64,000 nucleotides of DNA, taken from positions 186,001-250,000 of the forward strand of contig JAMPIQ010000001.1 of NCBI GenBank assembly GCA_024699855.1. The letters are read 5' to 3'. Below, in pieces: positions 34,522-46,900 of the stretch. The stretch is from Aphelenchoides besseyi. Its lineage: Eukaryota > Nematoda > Chromadorea > Rhabditida > Aphelenchoididae. The notes beneath the pieces were generated by a model, which made no database searches, was not told the DNA's origin, and saw only the letters and a program-made list of their open reading frames with translations. How positions within the stretch are numbered: position 1 is the first letter of the stretch; each line of letters opens with the position of its first letter. The position numbers were made by a program, and so were the translations under genes.

Positions 34522-35222
34522 ATGGATTTCGAGGATTGTGATTTTTTGGCCGAAGATGAGCCAGTCACGGTGAGTTTCTCTGCAATTTTCCGATGCTATT
34601 GAAAACATATGTTCCAAATTTTGAAATTATATTTACAAGCATTTTCAGATAATCCCGAATTTCACTGGCGATCCGATCGAACTATTCGTCGGAAGCTTCG
34701 GACCCTTTAAAGCGGGGTTTCCGCTCACGGTGCCGTTGTGGTTTGGAATGTATCTGAAGCGACGACACAAATGCAAGATTGTGGTGAGTTTTGTTGGTAT
34801 CAAACATTTTTTGAACTTCGTTTTTAGAATCCCGATTGGTTGAACATGGACGATTTGAAGCGGATGATCGTGCATGAAGACGACATACCGACACTGTCTA
34901 AAGTGCCGAAACATTACTTCGAAATTGCTCACATGGTCTTGACGAAAGCGTGTGATGATATCTTCGAAGCCGATCAGGTAAACGAATTCATGAATTTATT
35001 TTTATGGTCCTTTCATTTCAGCTCATGACTTTGGTCACTGATCTCAAAGATAAACGCGAATCGAAGATGCGAACTTCGATTCAGAAGTTCACTAGCCAAT
35101 CGGACACGTGCTACGCCGTTTTGAATAACCTCACACGTTTTGAAGCCGCTCATTTTCGTCCATTTTTGGAAGCGGCGTTGAGTTCGGTTGATTGTCTCAA
35201 TGAAAATCGATACATTCGTTGA
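34522..35222 (+). CDS. psf-2: GINS complex subunit PSF2
   Basis: Subunit of the GINS tetramer, part of the CMG replicative helicase that unwinds DNA at replication forks in the nucleus. Four exons, 34522-34569, 34649-34783, 34828-34977 and 35022-35222, encode 177 residues; PSF2 proteins are about 185. Seen: EFLAE-like N-terminus (CDFLAEDEPVTIIPNF), GSFGPFKAGFPLTVPLW with the conserved GPF...VPLW, LKRRHKCKI, NPDWLNMDDLKRM, then HYFEIAHMVL, the helical LVTDLKDKRESKMR block and LTRFEAAHFRPFLEAAL. Middle gene of the trio. Its 5' leader from 34367 contains no upstream ATG. No lesions. Confidence 0.95.
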
Positions 35223-35306
35223 TGATCTTACCTGTCACTTCAACGGACTCCGACGGGTTATCTACGGGTCTCTACTGATTGTTCTTTTTAATATTTTGGC
35301 GTTTCA

Positions 35307-35312
35307 AATAAA
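35307..35312 (+). terminator. Poly(A) signal of PSF2
   Basis: AATAAA 85 nt after the PSF2 stop and 94 nt before the COX6A trans-splice acceptor candidate. Confidence 0.55.
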
Positions 35313-35397
35313 TCCTTGTCTTTTTTGTTGATTGAATTCGCGAACGGTTTCACAACCGCTTTTACTTTTCTGTTATACATTGACTTCTTCTAATTCG

Positions 35398-35406
35398 GTC
35401 TTTTAG
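35398..35406 (+). promoter_or_regulatory. Probable SL acceptor of COX6A
   Basis: GTCTTTTAG lies 22 nt before the ATG. About 94 nt from the upstream poly(A) signal, as for SL2-type operon processing. Confidence 0.5.
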
Positions 35407-35428
35407 ATACCAAAGGTTTGATTGAACA

Positions 35429-35966
35429 ATGTCGTTGGCTCGTCTTACGTTCACGCGACACTTCGCTCCGGCACTTCGTGCATCCGCCGCTTTCGAACAA
35501 GTGAGTTTTGTAGCTGATTTGTTTGTCTGAAGCAATTTTCTTGTAGAAACGTGCGTCTTCTGGCTCGTTCTACAGCGGCAACAACTTTGACGATTATCGC
35601 AAACAAATGGTTCACACGTTGAAGTCGGCAGAAGGAACCAAAAACACTTGGAAGAAGATCTTTTTTGTCTTTGCAATTCCCTGTTTAGCCATGGGAATGT
35701 ACGCAGCTTGGCGCGATCACGTGGAGCACGGAAAGCAGGAGCGTCCCGAGTACATTGCGTATCCGTATTTGGTAGGATGTGTTGATGCAGGTTAATGGAC
35801 TTCAAATTCAGAACGTGAGAAACAAACCCTTCCCGTGGGGCGATGGAAACCACAGTCTTTTCCATAACAAAAGTGAGCAGGTGAGTTGAAAGTTTGCGAT
35901 TTTCTTATTTGATCCTTTCAGTACGTTCCGGGCGTTGGTTACGAAGCAGAACGCAAACATCATTAG
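35429..35966 (+). CDS. cox-6A: Cytochrome c oxidase subunit 6A, mitochondrial
   Basis: Nuclear-encoded regulatory subunit of respiratory complex IV in the inner mitochondrial membrane. Four exons, 35429-35500, 35547-35771, 35812-35880 and 35922-35966, encode 136 residues. Seen: a basic, Arg-rich mitochondrial presequence ([18 protein letters not shown]); [22 protein letters not shown] as the single membrane helix; then the COX6A hallmarks [32 protein letters not shown] and [14 protein letters not shown] at 36050. Last gene of the PMP3-PSF2-COX6A trio. Confidence 0.95.
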
Positions 35967-36049
35967 GCACCAAAAACACTGAGCATCGTGTTGCACATAG
36001 TCCAACAAGCTTCAACATTATTTTCTTCGTGTTATAGTTGGCTACAAAG

Positions 36050-36055
36050 AATAAA
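36050..36055 (+). terminator. Poly(A) signal of COX6A
   Basis: AATAAA 84 nt after the stop codon. Confidence 0.55.
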
Positions 36056-36705
36056 CACATTGTAACCACTGAATAAGGTTTCTTTTGTTGCCGTAGACAT
36101 CGGTCACTCGTTGTGTTGGTAGTCTTGTGCAAATCGCTTTTGCAGTTTCTCTAACTGCTGTAGGATTGAAGTCATTAGTGTTTTAGTGTCTTCAACTTCG
36201 TCTCTTCTCGTAAGCATTCAAGTCCATGCTTAGTTTCGGCGTGAACGCGAATTTCAACTAGTTTACATGTTGTTAAGTGTTTATCAGTTTGTTCCAGTTG
36301 TCTTCACAGCTCCTCATTCAATTATCTTGCCAAAACATTCAAACAGTTCTATTGATCATTTAACTTCATTACTTCGAAATTAAGTCGTTCAAGAGCCCGA
36401 TTGCGAGTATCAGCTGGCAAGCAGTTGTTTCCAATCAACATCATAACTTACACTTGTCGTATATTGCTAATATTATTGTTGTTGAAGTTCCGATCACTCA
36501 ACTAATTAGATCAAGACAAAAATCTTAAGAACGAAAAACTCGATCAAAACTTCTGAGCATCTTGCTCAAAATTGTTTCATATTTATAATTTTCTTTTAGA
36601 ATTTTATCAAACATACTTTTAGAACTATGTTGACACTAATATCACTTACATACAATAACTTTTTATTGAATTATCCCAAAGTAGCATACGCGGAGATCAA
36701 TTGAA
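36056..36705. other. Intergenic, no gene recognised
   Basis: AT-rich spacer between COX6A and the composite repeat, without coding signal. Confidence 0.4.
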
Positions 36706-37350
36706 CTCGAGTTCATAATTTTGATTAAAAAGTAGCTTGAAATTGACATCAGTGGCTGTAAATCGCATAAAATTATTGTTAAAGCATAGTGAGCAGAAGC
36801 AAATCATCTAAAAATGTAATGCAAAAGAATGTCAACCATCAGATGTCAACCTCCGAGAGCTGCCAACTTCCGTTGACTACAACTCGTGAACTAGCGACTG
36901 TAGAAGCTTGTAATTAACAGAACAACAATAGGCAATATTGAACTCTAAACCCTGTGAATATTAGCGGAATCCAATCGGTCAACGAGCTAAAATACACAAC
37001 ACCCTCCATTCCCTTGTATAGCACGTCCTTCGCGCAAACCGATGTAGTTCGGGGATTTTGGCAACAACTATTGCTCATATTATATCATTAGAAGGCCCAA
37101 TAAACTGGCTATCCATAGTGCCCAAACTCACAGCCGCCGGACGATTGAGAGAGAAATGAGAGCAATTCAAAGCCGAAAAGTCTCGTCAAAATTGCAAAAG
37201 TCTGTGCAGCTCTTCACGCTGATGCTTGTCATCTGCAATTTGTCACACTTGTTAATGATACTAGAAGATTGTGGTCCTAAAAGTTTGGAGAGCAAAAATG
37301 GATTAGTAGCTAATTCAGAGCCAAAAACATATTCGAAAGTCGTCAAAACT
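36706..37350 (+). mobile_element. Composite non-autonomous Helitron-like element
   Basis: About 640 bp made of two parts. 36706-37052 copies the segment upstream of the Helitron coding block (546-898). 37053-37345 copies, inverted, the segment at 32452-32748, whose end matches the Helitron right end. The structure is what an internally deleted, non-autonomous derivative would show: left end joined to right end without the Rep/helicase region. The extreme right end here is diverged (ACATATTCG, AAAGTCG) compared with the other two. Confidence 0.65.
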
Positions 37351-38578
37351 CGAGTAGTCGATTTTGACTATAATAAGACAGAAATCAATCTTAATGGCTT
37401 TAATTGTTTAGACTTGGTAATTATATTGTATTTAATGAAAGAATACGATCTAAAAATGCATTAGGCTCAAGGTTTACTATGAGCTTTAAGCTCGACCTTC
37501 TTTTTCTTAACCCCAATTTAAATATTCGCTTGAAAGTTTCTCTATATAGCAAACGCATTTTCTAATCAAACATACTTTCACTTTTTTGACTATTTATCCC
37601 TCAGAAATCCTTAATTCAAATCACATATTCTTCTTTGGATTTTTACCGAAGAACACAACCTGGAGGTTCGTTCGTCAATGCGACACGTAGAAAACAGTTT
37701 TTTATTGTTATAACTAACTATCGAAGAAATTGCTTTCGTATCAAATAGATTAGCTGATTACAACAAAGAGAAGATGACGAAAACTGAACAACACCGAGAT
37801 GAGACTTTAGGGCTTAACAAAGAGAGAGAGTAACTGGGCAATAGTGTCGGAAAAAACTTCTATCTGAGATCATTTTGAACGTAAAAGTTTTCGTTTAAGA
37901 CTTTGATGTCGCTTGGTTTCTATGTAATATTGCAAAAAGATGTTTGGTCCCAATTTATTGCGCTCATTTCTCGAAAAGTTCATTGAGAGCAGTGGACAAA
38001 TAGCGAACGTAGACCAATGAGAATATATGAAACAATCGAGTAACAAACAGAATTTTGAGTAAATAGCTACGCCGAGTAATGTTTCTTCACGACCGGGATT
38101 GAAGTGGGGGAAGGAAGGAGGAGGAATATCAATGACGATATTGAACAAAAAGATGCGACAAACTCAACGGTTAAAATGCGAGTAAGAATATGTAAAAAAT
38201 AACTGGCTCTGGGTAACAAAAGGAGAGGATACTGTACAAAAGGAAGATGGCGATGAATAACAATTGAGAGTTTTGATGTAGATGGTTATGTATGTAGAAG
38301 AACATGTCGCCCGTTTAAACATCAATTAGACCAATTGAAGGTTATAGAAATCGTGAATCCCAACAGAATGATAGGAAATTGTAATGAAAGCGAGGTTGTG
38401 TACAGCGACATAAAACAGGAAGAAAATTTTGCGAACTTTGTTGGTTTCTTAAAAAGATTATAAGTTAAGATGTAAGACATTCTTTCGAGTATACTTTCTG
38501 AATAGAAATACATATGAGTAATGAGGAAAGCCGATACAACAATAAAGATAACAAATAGTGAAAAAGCGACTTGCAATT
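37351..38578. other. 3' flank of Co-SMAD, no certain gene
   Basis: Two minus-strand frames (38579-38322 and 38148-37870) are rich in hydrophobic residues but start at non-ATG codons, lie directly behind the Co-SMAD stop and show no family resemblance. They are more likely 3' untranslated or intergenic sequence than genes. Confidence 0.35.
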
Positions 38579-41500
38579 TCAAACGATTTCGGATGTTGCT
38601 GTAACCATCGGAGTTCGCTCAATGAACGACGACATCAGCGATTGCAGTTGTTGTAAAGTGTTGCTGTCAAGCGTCGACAGTGCCGGTGGAATGGCTTTGA
38701 AGGGCGAATCGTAGAACAAAACTTTCGGCAACGGCGATGGCATCTTGATGGCAGTTGCTTCGGGAGTTTCATTCACGGTCGACGGTGTTGCCAATTGACA
38801 GGTGCTTGTAGGCTCGTTTGCCTTCGAATTAGCCGGATTCTCCAACGAGAGTTTGCCGGTTCGCAAATACACATGAGCTTTGCGTGGATTTCGAAGGATT
38901 TCGTCTAATAAACGTAATGCTCTGCAAAGACAAGCGATAAGAAAGAGATTGTCGTGTTAATCCGATTACCGATTCACGTAGAATTCGACGGTACATGGTG
39001 CACTCGCAAACGTTGGGAACCGCTCACTTTTCCAGATGGCATTGAATGAACAACGAATCAAACAGATACTTCGCAGTTGGCTGACAAATTGCTAAAACAC
39101 ATTGCGTTAATTGAGTCAATTGCTATGTTGTTTTCTCAATTTTGATCCCAAAGTTCAAACCTCCGCATCGACACGGAAGTCGTTGTTGTAACGAAAACAT
39201 GTTTACGTTTCGTTCTCTCACATTGTGCTCAAGTGTCTCGTCCTCCATTCTCTTTTTTCTCATCTAAAATCACGTCCAGACTGCTTCGCGTCTGTGTGTG
39301 TTCCCAAATTTTTTCGCCCTTTAACCGAGACCCGTGACCTGTCCGCTGTTACGAACCATCCGTCAAATTCTTTTCATTCAACGAGCTACCGTAGACGTCA
39401 GCGTTGCAAACGTTTGCAGCAGAAGCAATTATGACACGTGAAGTTCTTTGTTTGGTCTCAACCAAACATCAGAAACTGCCGAAAGTATTGACCCACAGCT
39501 GATAAGAATGAAAGCTGAAGTAAAAAGTGCAGAGCTGATCGAAGAGGAAAATCAATCGCCCACTTGTCACATTGATTTTTGCGCACATATCGTAAGCCAA
39601 TCAATTTATGTGACAGAAAAACTTAACTCTACAGTAACCCCTCAAATTATCTTCTTAGTCAGCATTACAGAATTAAAGGAATCAAATTCAGTTTTTGGCA
39701 AGAAAACAGCAAACCTCAGGATTCATGAACGTGCTTCCTCTCTTCATTGCTCGTGTTTGATGAGTGACCCAAAAGCACATCATGTCGAAGGCCTGACGCA
39801 TGTCGAATATTTTGACGATCTGATTCGGATAAATGCAATGAATTCGATCGTGTGGCATCACCATAGCCTCTCGGTCCAAATATGGAGACTCCATAAACAG
39901 ATTAGTGGACGCCAAGTTCTTTACGTAAATCTCACCATCGCGATTGCACTCAACGAAAAATCCCCGACCTATTTGGCGACTGAATTCTCGTACCATTATT
40001 CGAGGTTTTTTTCGTTAACTTACCGAAACTGATGCAAAGCACGTTCATTGTCTTCGTTCGAACCCGTCAATCCAACGATTGCGTTGGCCAGATCGAAGTG
40101 GTCAAACGACTGTCCATCGGTTGAGCTTTTGTCGATAACCGCATGTCCCACCGATACGACCGGTCGAGTGCTGTGAAAGACGGGACCAATTTGTTGGCCA
40201 AATTCAAAGTATTTGAACGAACATGAGCTATCGATTGGTATGTGAGCTGGTTCGGGACGAAATTCTGCAAATGCATCAAATCAAAAACTTATTCATTGGT
40301 CTTCTGCTTAATATTCTTTTTACTTTTAAGCAACAACCGTATCGACACACATTTACTTCCGCATCCAAGTCCGACTTTGTGTTCTGCTCGTGTGCTGTTT
40401 GCAGGCAACTCCACGGTGCATTTGGGGCTCGCAAGAGAACTTGTGGATTAGATGTTATTTTTAGGTCTTCTAGTGATTAACTTCCTGTTTGCACACTTGT
40501 CGAACTACAAATCCGCTCTTACAACTAACAAAATTTCGTGTTAATTGGAACAACAAATTAAAGTATACGGTTCGTTTGTGTCTTCGCCTCAATTTGGCTC
40601 TCACGCTAATGACGCACACACATCTTCGGGGAAAAGTTTGTTTGACTCATTGGCGAGATTTTTCACGAGCCCCAAAAAACTACTTAGAACGCTGAAGTTT
40701 TTGGTGTTTGGTCTTCGAAATTCGAAATTGACGTCCGTTCCTTTTAAACGTGCCCTGTCGGACTGCAAAAACTCGATTGCTTTCGTAACAAGCACGCGGT
40801 TTTTGTGTCCCCGTTGGCCGTGTGTGAATGTTTACCACACTTTCCCGCGTGACATTTGCCAACGAAAATCAATCTTATTGTTCAACAAAAAACGAATTAC
40901 TTTCGAATGTTTTTGCGAACAGATGCAACGGTTAAGATTGCTGGCAACTACAAGGTAATCAACTTGTGTCAAGTGTATCACTTCGAAAATAACTCTAATT
41001 CCGTGTTGTTTTGTCGAAAGCGGAAGTTCCAAGTTTAATTGGATATTCACTAGTAAACATAGGAACGACTTAACGCAAAAACAAGTGGACAGCTTTTGAG
41101 AATTCAGTTCGACGAATAAGCAACCACTTACTTGGCTTACTAGGAGTTGAATAGTTGTCCAGTGAGCTGCCCGGATTCATTGCTGCCAACATTGTTTGCA
41201 TTGCCAACACAACCGACTGTTTTTCGGCGATTTCGATTAGGTCGAGAAGCGGCACCAAACGCTGAACTTTCTTCACATCCAGTTGCTCCTTCAACTCCAT
41301 GATGAAGCTGTGAATGTGCTGCATTGTGTCCGCGATTGGATGACGTGGAGATGATGTGGATGAAGACGGAGACGAAATGATCTTGTTATCGTCGGCCGAT
41401 TTTGGAGAAGTGAAACTGTCTAAATCGGGAAACTTCAGTTCACGCAACGACACGATTCCGCCCAAAGCCTCCGCCTTCTAAAATGTTCAACGGTCGAGAA

Positions 41501-43943
41501 CTCCACAACCAAAAGCACAAACCTGAGCGGCAATCTCGTCGAGTTTTGCATTGTAAGTCAAATCGCCGAAAAGTTCCATCAGTGCTGAGGTACTCAACGG
41601 ATAGTGTTTGCAGAAATCAACGAGATTAAAATACTCTTCGTTTTCGCCGACATTTTGATTCAAATCCGCTCGCAAACGTTCGCAAAAAACGTTGCGAGAG
41701 TTGTGAGTTGAACGTCGAGATTCAAGGAACGAAACGGCCGAGTGCGAAGATCGCGGAGTTTCGCCCGCGATTGCCATGATCGGTTTTCGCGTAATGTTGG
41801 CAATCAACTCAGCGGTTGTCGCGTCGATTCGCGGCGGATTCAACAGATGGCCGGCAGCCTTCGACGCATTGACCACGGCTCTGGCCGTCTCCATTGCTTC
41901 TTGTTGCTGATGATCGGTGGCGCGCTTCAACGCATTCTGAAGCATCACGACTGAGGGATCAACTTTCGGTTCATAGACTGTAAAGATTGCCGGCTAAAAA
42001 TCTTAAAATCAATTAGGAATCGAGCTCCATCGTAAAATTACCGAAGTGATCGCCGGGTTCTCTCGTTCTTCTTGACCACGTTGTAACGCTGAAAGCACAT
42101 CCGCTGCGGGTGCTGCTCGAAGCGGAGATTGCAATTCGGCCGAACTCGGATGATTCTCCCTTGATTTCTTTGCAGCCGGTTGATCCTCTTCCATTGAACT
42201 GTCGCTGTCTTTGGCATTCGCTGGATCTGGTGGAACGAGCGATGGAGATGGTTGAGTCGGATTTCCAATTCCCGATGAACCTTCAGTTTCTTCAACTGGA
42301 GCAACAACATCACGCATAACAGCTGCAGCACCAAGAATCAACCTACGAAAATCTTCAGCTCCAATCGATCGCTTCGGTCCTAATGCCGACAAATTCGACG
42401 AGTTGAGAATCGGTGAAAGATCGGGACTCGAAGCGTGAGGCGTGACCCTTTCGTAATGATAAGGATTAACGCAAACCTGTAAAATGAACGTTAATCAATT
42501 CATGACTTTCCGACTACTCACGACATCGCCTTTCATGTCAAAACCTGCAGTACACATCGGCAAATGTCGTACTTCGTTTTTGTGCAAATCCGGCCAACGA
42601 AAGATACGACCGTAGACCACATGTGGAAATCCTTTGCGTCCGGCTACCTAAACAAAACGTTAATGAACAGAGACGGTCAATCTGTTTTACTTGAAGTCGT
42701 CCGTCGAGCGTTCGTTGAATTGTAATACAACCACCAGCTTCAGCACCTTCTCGATTCACAACATTAATCAACGTATCCAATTGATCTTGTTTGTCTTTGA
42801 GTTTTTTAATCAAACTATCCAATGCTTTACGACAGAACCCAACATCGACCATGCACTTGTTGAAGAGCATCAAGAAAGTAGAAATCGTGTTCTGAGAGTC
42901 ATTGCTCGTCGGAACTCGTACAAGATCACGATTGATGTTAACTGAACGAGGCGCAGTTCCAGTTGTTTGGCGTGCTGGATTGATGTATGGACGTTTAACC
43001 GGACCACCAGATGATGACAAGGTCGAAGCACGTGGACGCATGAAACCGTCCGAGCTGCTCAAAGCTCCCGATTCCGTTGAACGACGTGGACGTCCTAAAT
43101 CATTTAGGTTAACAAAAACTATTCGAAACGATTACCGGGACCACGACGAGTTGGAGTGAGATGGAAATTTGCAGCCGTGGTGACAATTGAACCGACGATA
43201 TTTTCGCTTTCATTACTTGTATTCAGCTGTTGACTACCACCACTGATATTCAACTGAAAAGGTGATTGAGTGGTTACAATCGATGAGTGTACGTTCATTT
43301 GTTCGGTAGTTGTGACATTATGCGCAACTTCCGACAAACGACGTTGGGCTTGCAATTGCTGCAAAAGGTCGATTTGTGGATTCGCCACGGCGGTAGTTTG
43401 AACGAGTTGTCCGAGCTGTTGAGCTTGAACGATCGCCAATTGTCGGTTCAGTTCTTGTTGTTGTCCAGCGGCAATCAACGTCGCCGCCAATAACATCGGA
43501 TTCAGTGCGGCAGCCGATTCGGGAGCTGCGGTTTGAACCATCGATTGAATAGGTGATCCAAGTGGATTGACCGTTTGCTGTTGCATCGCGGTTGTTGCGG
43601 GAAGTGAAAGTAATAGTTGATTGTGTTGAGCTTGTTGTTGTGGGGCTTGTGTTGCAGCTAAATTGGCCAAAAGTCGAAGGTTTTCGTCGTTACTCGGTGG
43701 TTGTTGAAGTTCAGATGCTGTTGTCGTGATGCTTGGAAGTGGAAGGAAGCCGGCATTCGTAAAGCCTACGGCCTGGTTACCGAGATTGACGGAAGCAAAT
43801 GCATTTTGAACCAAAGACGACAAATCATTTCTTTGTTGCAGTGGAGCGGTAGTTGTGCTCGTCGGAATAAGGGTTACTGGAGCGGTGGTCGACTCGCCAG
43901 TCGTCACCGTCGGAGTTTCGGCGTTTCCCTGCCACTGACTCAT
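38579..43943 (-). CDS. Co-SMAD (SMAD4/SMA-4/DAF-3 type) transcription factor
   Basis: Common-mediator SMAD of TGF-beta/BMP signalling; partners receptor-phosphorylated SMADs and binds DNA in the nucleus. Ten exons: 43943-43136, 43094-42691, 42647-42523, 42476-42042, 41993-41523, 41477-41132, 40264-40024, 39979-39715, 39091-38970, 38921-38579; about 1186 residues. An N-terminal Gln/Thr-rich region (1-330) precedes the MH1 domain (about 338-455), with [45 protein letters not shown] and [11 protein letters not shown]; the Cys and His zinc ligands are present. A linker of about 400 residues follows, then MH2 (about 870-1110) with [60 protein letters not shown] and [10 protein letters not shown]. 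Exon 3 is one base short (at 42541-42546), breaking the frame inside MH1. It is unusually long for the family. Confidence 0.92.
40265..41131 (-). other. Long intron 6 of Co-SMAD
   Basis: 867 bp separating linker and MH2 exons, far longer than the usual introns of about 45 nt. I see no nested gene in it. Confidence 0.6.
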
Positions 43944-46900
43944 CGATCAACTTTTCATTCTGAAACCAAACGAATAAGAATACAGAACTGAGTTCGACAC
44001 GCTTATGAAGTGGAAACACGAACTATGAAATGAGCTGCTAAGACGATTAGAATAAAGACCTTCTTGCAGTTATGTTGCGTAGACTGAACGGAAAAACAAC
44101 ACCGTTTTTAATCAATTTTTAAGCACTCTGTCCCAAAAGTCCCAGAAGGTTCCGCCTCACAATTCTCTCCGCCTCCAAACGTCCGCAAATCCGCGACAAC
44201 ATTGGAAAATTCCCAACGGAGAACGTCACGTGAAATCGTGGGACAAATGGAAATGTCGAGACGGAAAATGTTCGCCTTCATCCCGGTGCCGTTTCGTGCA
44301 TCGTGTGGCCATCGCGTAATTGACCGCAAAGATCGAATTCGCGCAGAAATCGAACGCAGCGACTGCTCACGTTTGTTACTCGAAGACGTTGCACGCGTGT
44401 GGACGTTGCGTGACCGAAAAATTTGTTTACAAAACACGCGAATTGCGTGTGTTTTTTTGACGTAATGCAAACGATTGACGGCGCCGTCGGACGCTCTCGA
44501 AAACGTTTTTGAACCCAATGGAACATGAGCACGTGAGTTTAAACGAATTCAAAACACGAGCCCTCTCTCCACTTTCTTTTGTTGTTTTTTCCCTCGGACC
44601 GTTGAAAGTAGGTGGCTGCGATTGCTAACACACGTGCTGGCGGCCACACACTTCAAATCATCCGCCGTCCCAACGACCTTACTGTATGGCGGTTTGTCGT
44701 CTCGCGACCTGAACCGACAAGTTGGCGGATCGGATTTCCAGCGATGGACCGGAAGTTTCTTGACGGAAGTGGAGGTGGACAAATCAACGGTTCGCGACAT
44801 AAACATCATAAACAATTCGGCTAAATCTCGGATTACACCAACCAAAATTATCATCAGATTAGGACGCACGAGAATTCCGTCGACAAAGTCCGATTCGCCA
44901 CTTTCGCTGGCCATCGCTTAAGACGGAAACGATTGGCGTTGAGTGCCGTTGGTCTCCAATTAAAATTTGCGCAAATCAACTGATCGTCGACGAGATAAAA
45001 GCCGAGATGCGGCTGATTGGAGATGCTACAACCTCTTCGACGCTGCTCCACGCACACACGCATCGGCGGCTGCGTGAACTTCCAATCCGCTCATTAACCT
45101 TTTGAGTTGTTTTTTCTGTTGGCGCTTGTGCAATCGGTAGTCGTGCGATTGAAAGAAGCGAAGAGCCGCGAACTTGCCGTCCATTAAAGTCTCTTCTTAT
45201 CTCTTTGTGCGCGTCGACGTAGAAATGCGGCGGAAAAAAAAACAAAAAAATTAAGAGACGCCAAAAACGAACGTCCTCTCGGAACGCACAGCAAAAGCAA
45301 ACGTCTTGACAATTCGCGAAGTTCAACTTTTTTTTGTGGATTTGCTTTCGCCGTCCCGCCTCTTTTCGGTCGCTGCCAGCACGCTTTCACTTCCCATGAA
45401 TAAGTCAGACGTTCGGTCTCGCCATCGGTCCGAACACGTGTGCTGCAAGAGTGGAGAGCAGGCGTGGCCCCAAGTGCATTGTTTTTTCGCTTATCGACCG
45501 CTGTTTCCAATTGACAAAAACGAAGACGTGTGTTTGACGAGCAACAAAGTTATAAACAAGTAGACAGATCAGTGCAAAGAGAGAACGACGCGAATCTCCG
45601 ATGGGGAGAGAAAACGACGATCAAAATGAGCAAATTCGCAAAACCAATTGGCAGCTGAATGAAAGCGGTCGAAAAGACCAAAAGGTGGAAGATCAGAATG
45701 GATCTTAATAAACATCTTCGACTGCCCTTCTGCTCATCTTTTCATTATGATTGAATGAGAGCGTTTAAGGCCCGATACCCGTCGAACAGTCACTTATTTC
45801 ACTCGAATAGCTCATTGCGCCACCTTTTTCAAACGATACTGATAACGAATACGGTAGTAGAAGCGTCGACATTTCGCTAATTACAGCCGCTAAACAAATT
45901 ACCCGAAGATAATCGCCGGTTGTCGCAAACATATTGCCAACAAATTTGGCGATCTTCGGACGTGGACCGGAAATGCGTGGAGAAAGCGGATTACGCAAAA
46001 AAAACACAAATTCTCTCCGAGTGTACGGCGTTTATTAACGGGAATTGCAACAAAAAACAAATTTTGGCACGAAACTTCGAAAACAGTTGACGTCAAAAAC
46101 AGCGGTCGGAGCGGTAAAATCGTCAAGTCGCGACTTTCGGAAAAAGAGACGAAAAGAGAGAGAAAGGGTGTCGGTCTCTTCTCTCGAGTTCTTTTTCCCG
46201 TTCGACGCGTCTGCTATTCGAAATTTTCCCGCTTTTTGTGTTCGTCATTCAAATAGCGAAAATAACCACGACGAGCTTTTTCTCTCTCGCCAATAGTTGT
46301 GGTTAAGAGCGCGACGTCCGTTGGCCTTCGCTACACGTTCAGTCGAGACCGAAAGCTCCCAATCACGCACGAGAGGGCAAAACGGCAGACGCACGTGAAC
46401 TAGACTACGAAAAAGCGTGCGACTGGAAAAAACCGCGGGACGCTTGTGGGTAATAAAATCTGGTAAACGATCGAGTTCTCTGGGAATCCGAAATTAAAAG
46501 GATCTTTTTTGGCGGAGAATACGAAAATGAGTTGATTTTTGATTCTTTTTGTTACACGTGACAACCTCGCGTTCCAGTTCACGCACAAGCATACAAATTT
46601 TTTCTAAAATGTCAAACATCATTCAAAAGAAACTACTTTTTGTTCGTAGCTTGATCGTCTTTTCCGCAAAAATCGAACTTGTCCAGCAACCCAAAGGTCA
46701 AAAAATATGAGAGCGCAAAACGAAAAAAGACAATTGCGACATCAACGTCTTTTCGTTGATGAACGCCAATTCATGTGTTAACAACGTGAAGCTCTTGAAC
46801 CACAAAATCGTTTGGGTTCCGGATTTCCGTTTCAATTCATTGAAATCCCGGACATTTCGTGACTTCAACTCATGAGGACGTGTGGGAAGCTCGTCAGTGT

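Noticed and set aside
34350..34541. 63-codon frame overlapping the PSF2 start
   Set aside because: It begins with TTG, crosses a splice-acceptor-like TTTGCAG and has no recognised motif; better explained as PSF2 leader sequence.
32452..37464. Conserved MRAIQSRKVSSKLQKS peptide in two places
   Set aside because: The identity is explained by recent repeat copying of both coding and non-coding bases; the frame has no homologue I know.
38322..38582. Membrane-protein-like frame behind the Co-SMAD
   Set aside because: It starts at a TTG overlapping the Co-SMAD stop codon and its hydrophobicity follows from T-richness; taken as 3' flank.
39448..40032. 194-codon plus-strand open frame
   Set aside because: It overlaps the MH2 exons of the Co-SMAD on the opposite strand and has no domain resemblance; it is an antisense shadow.
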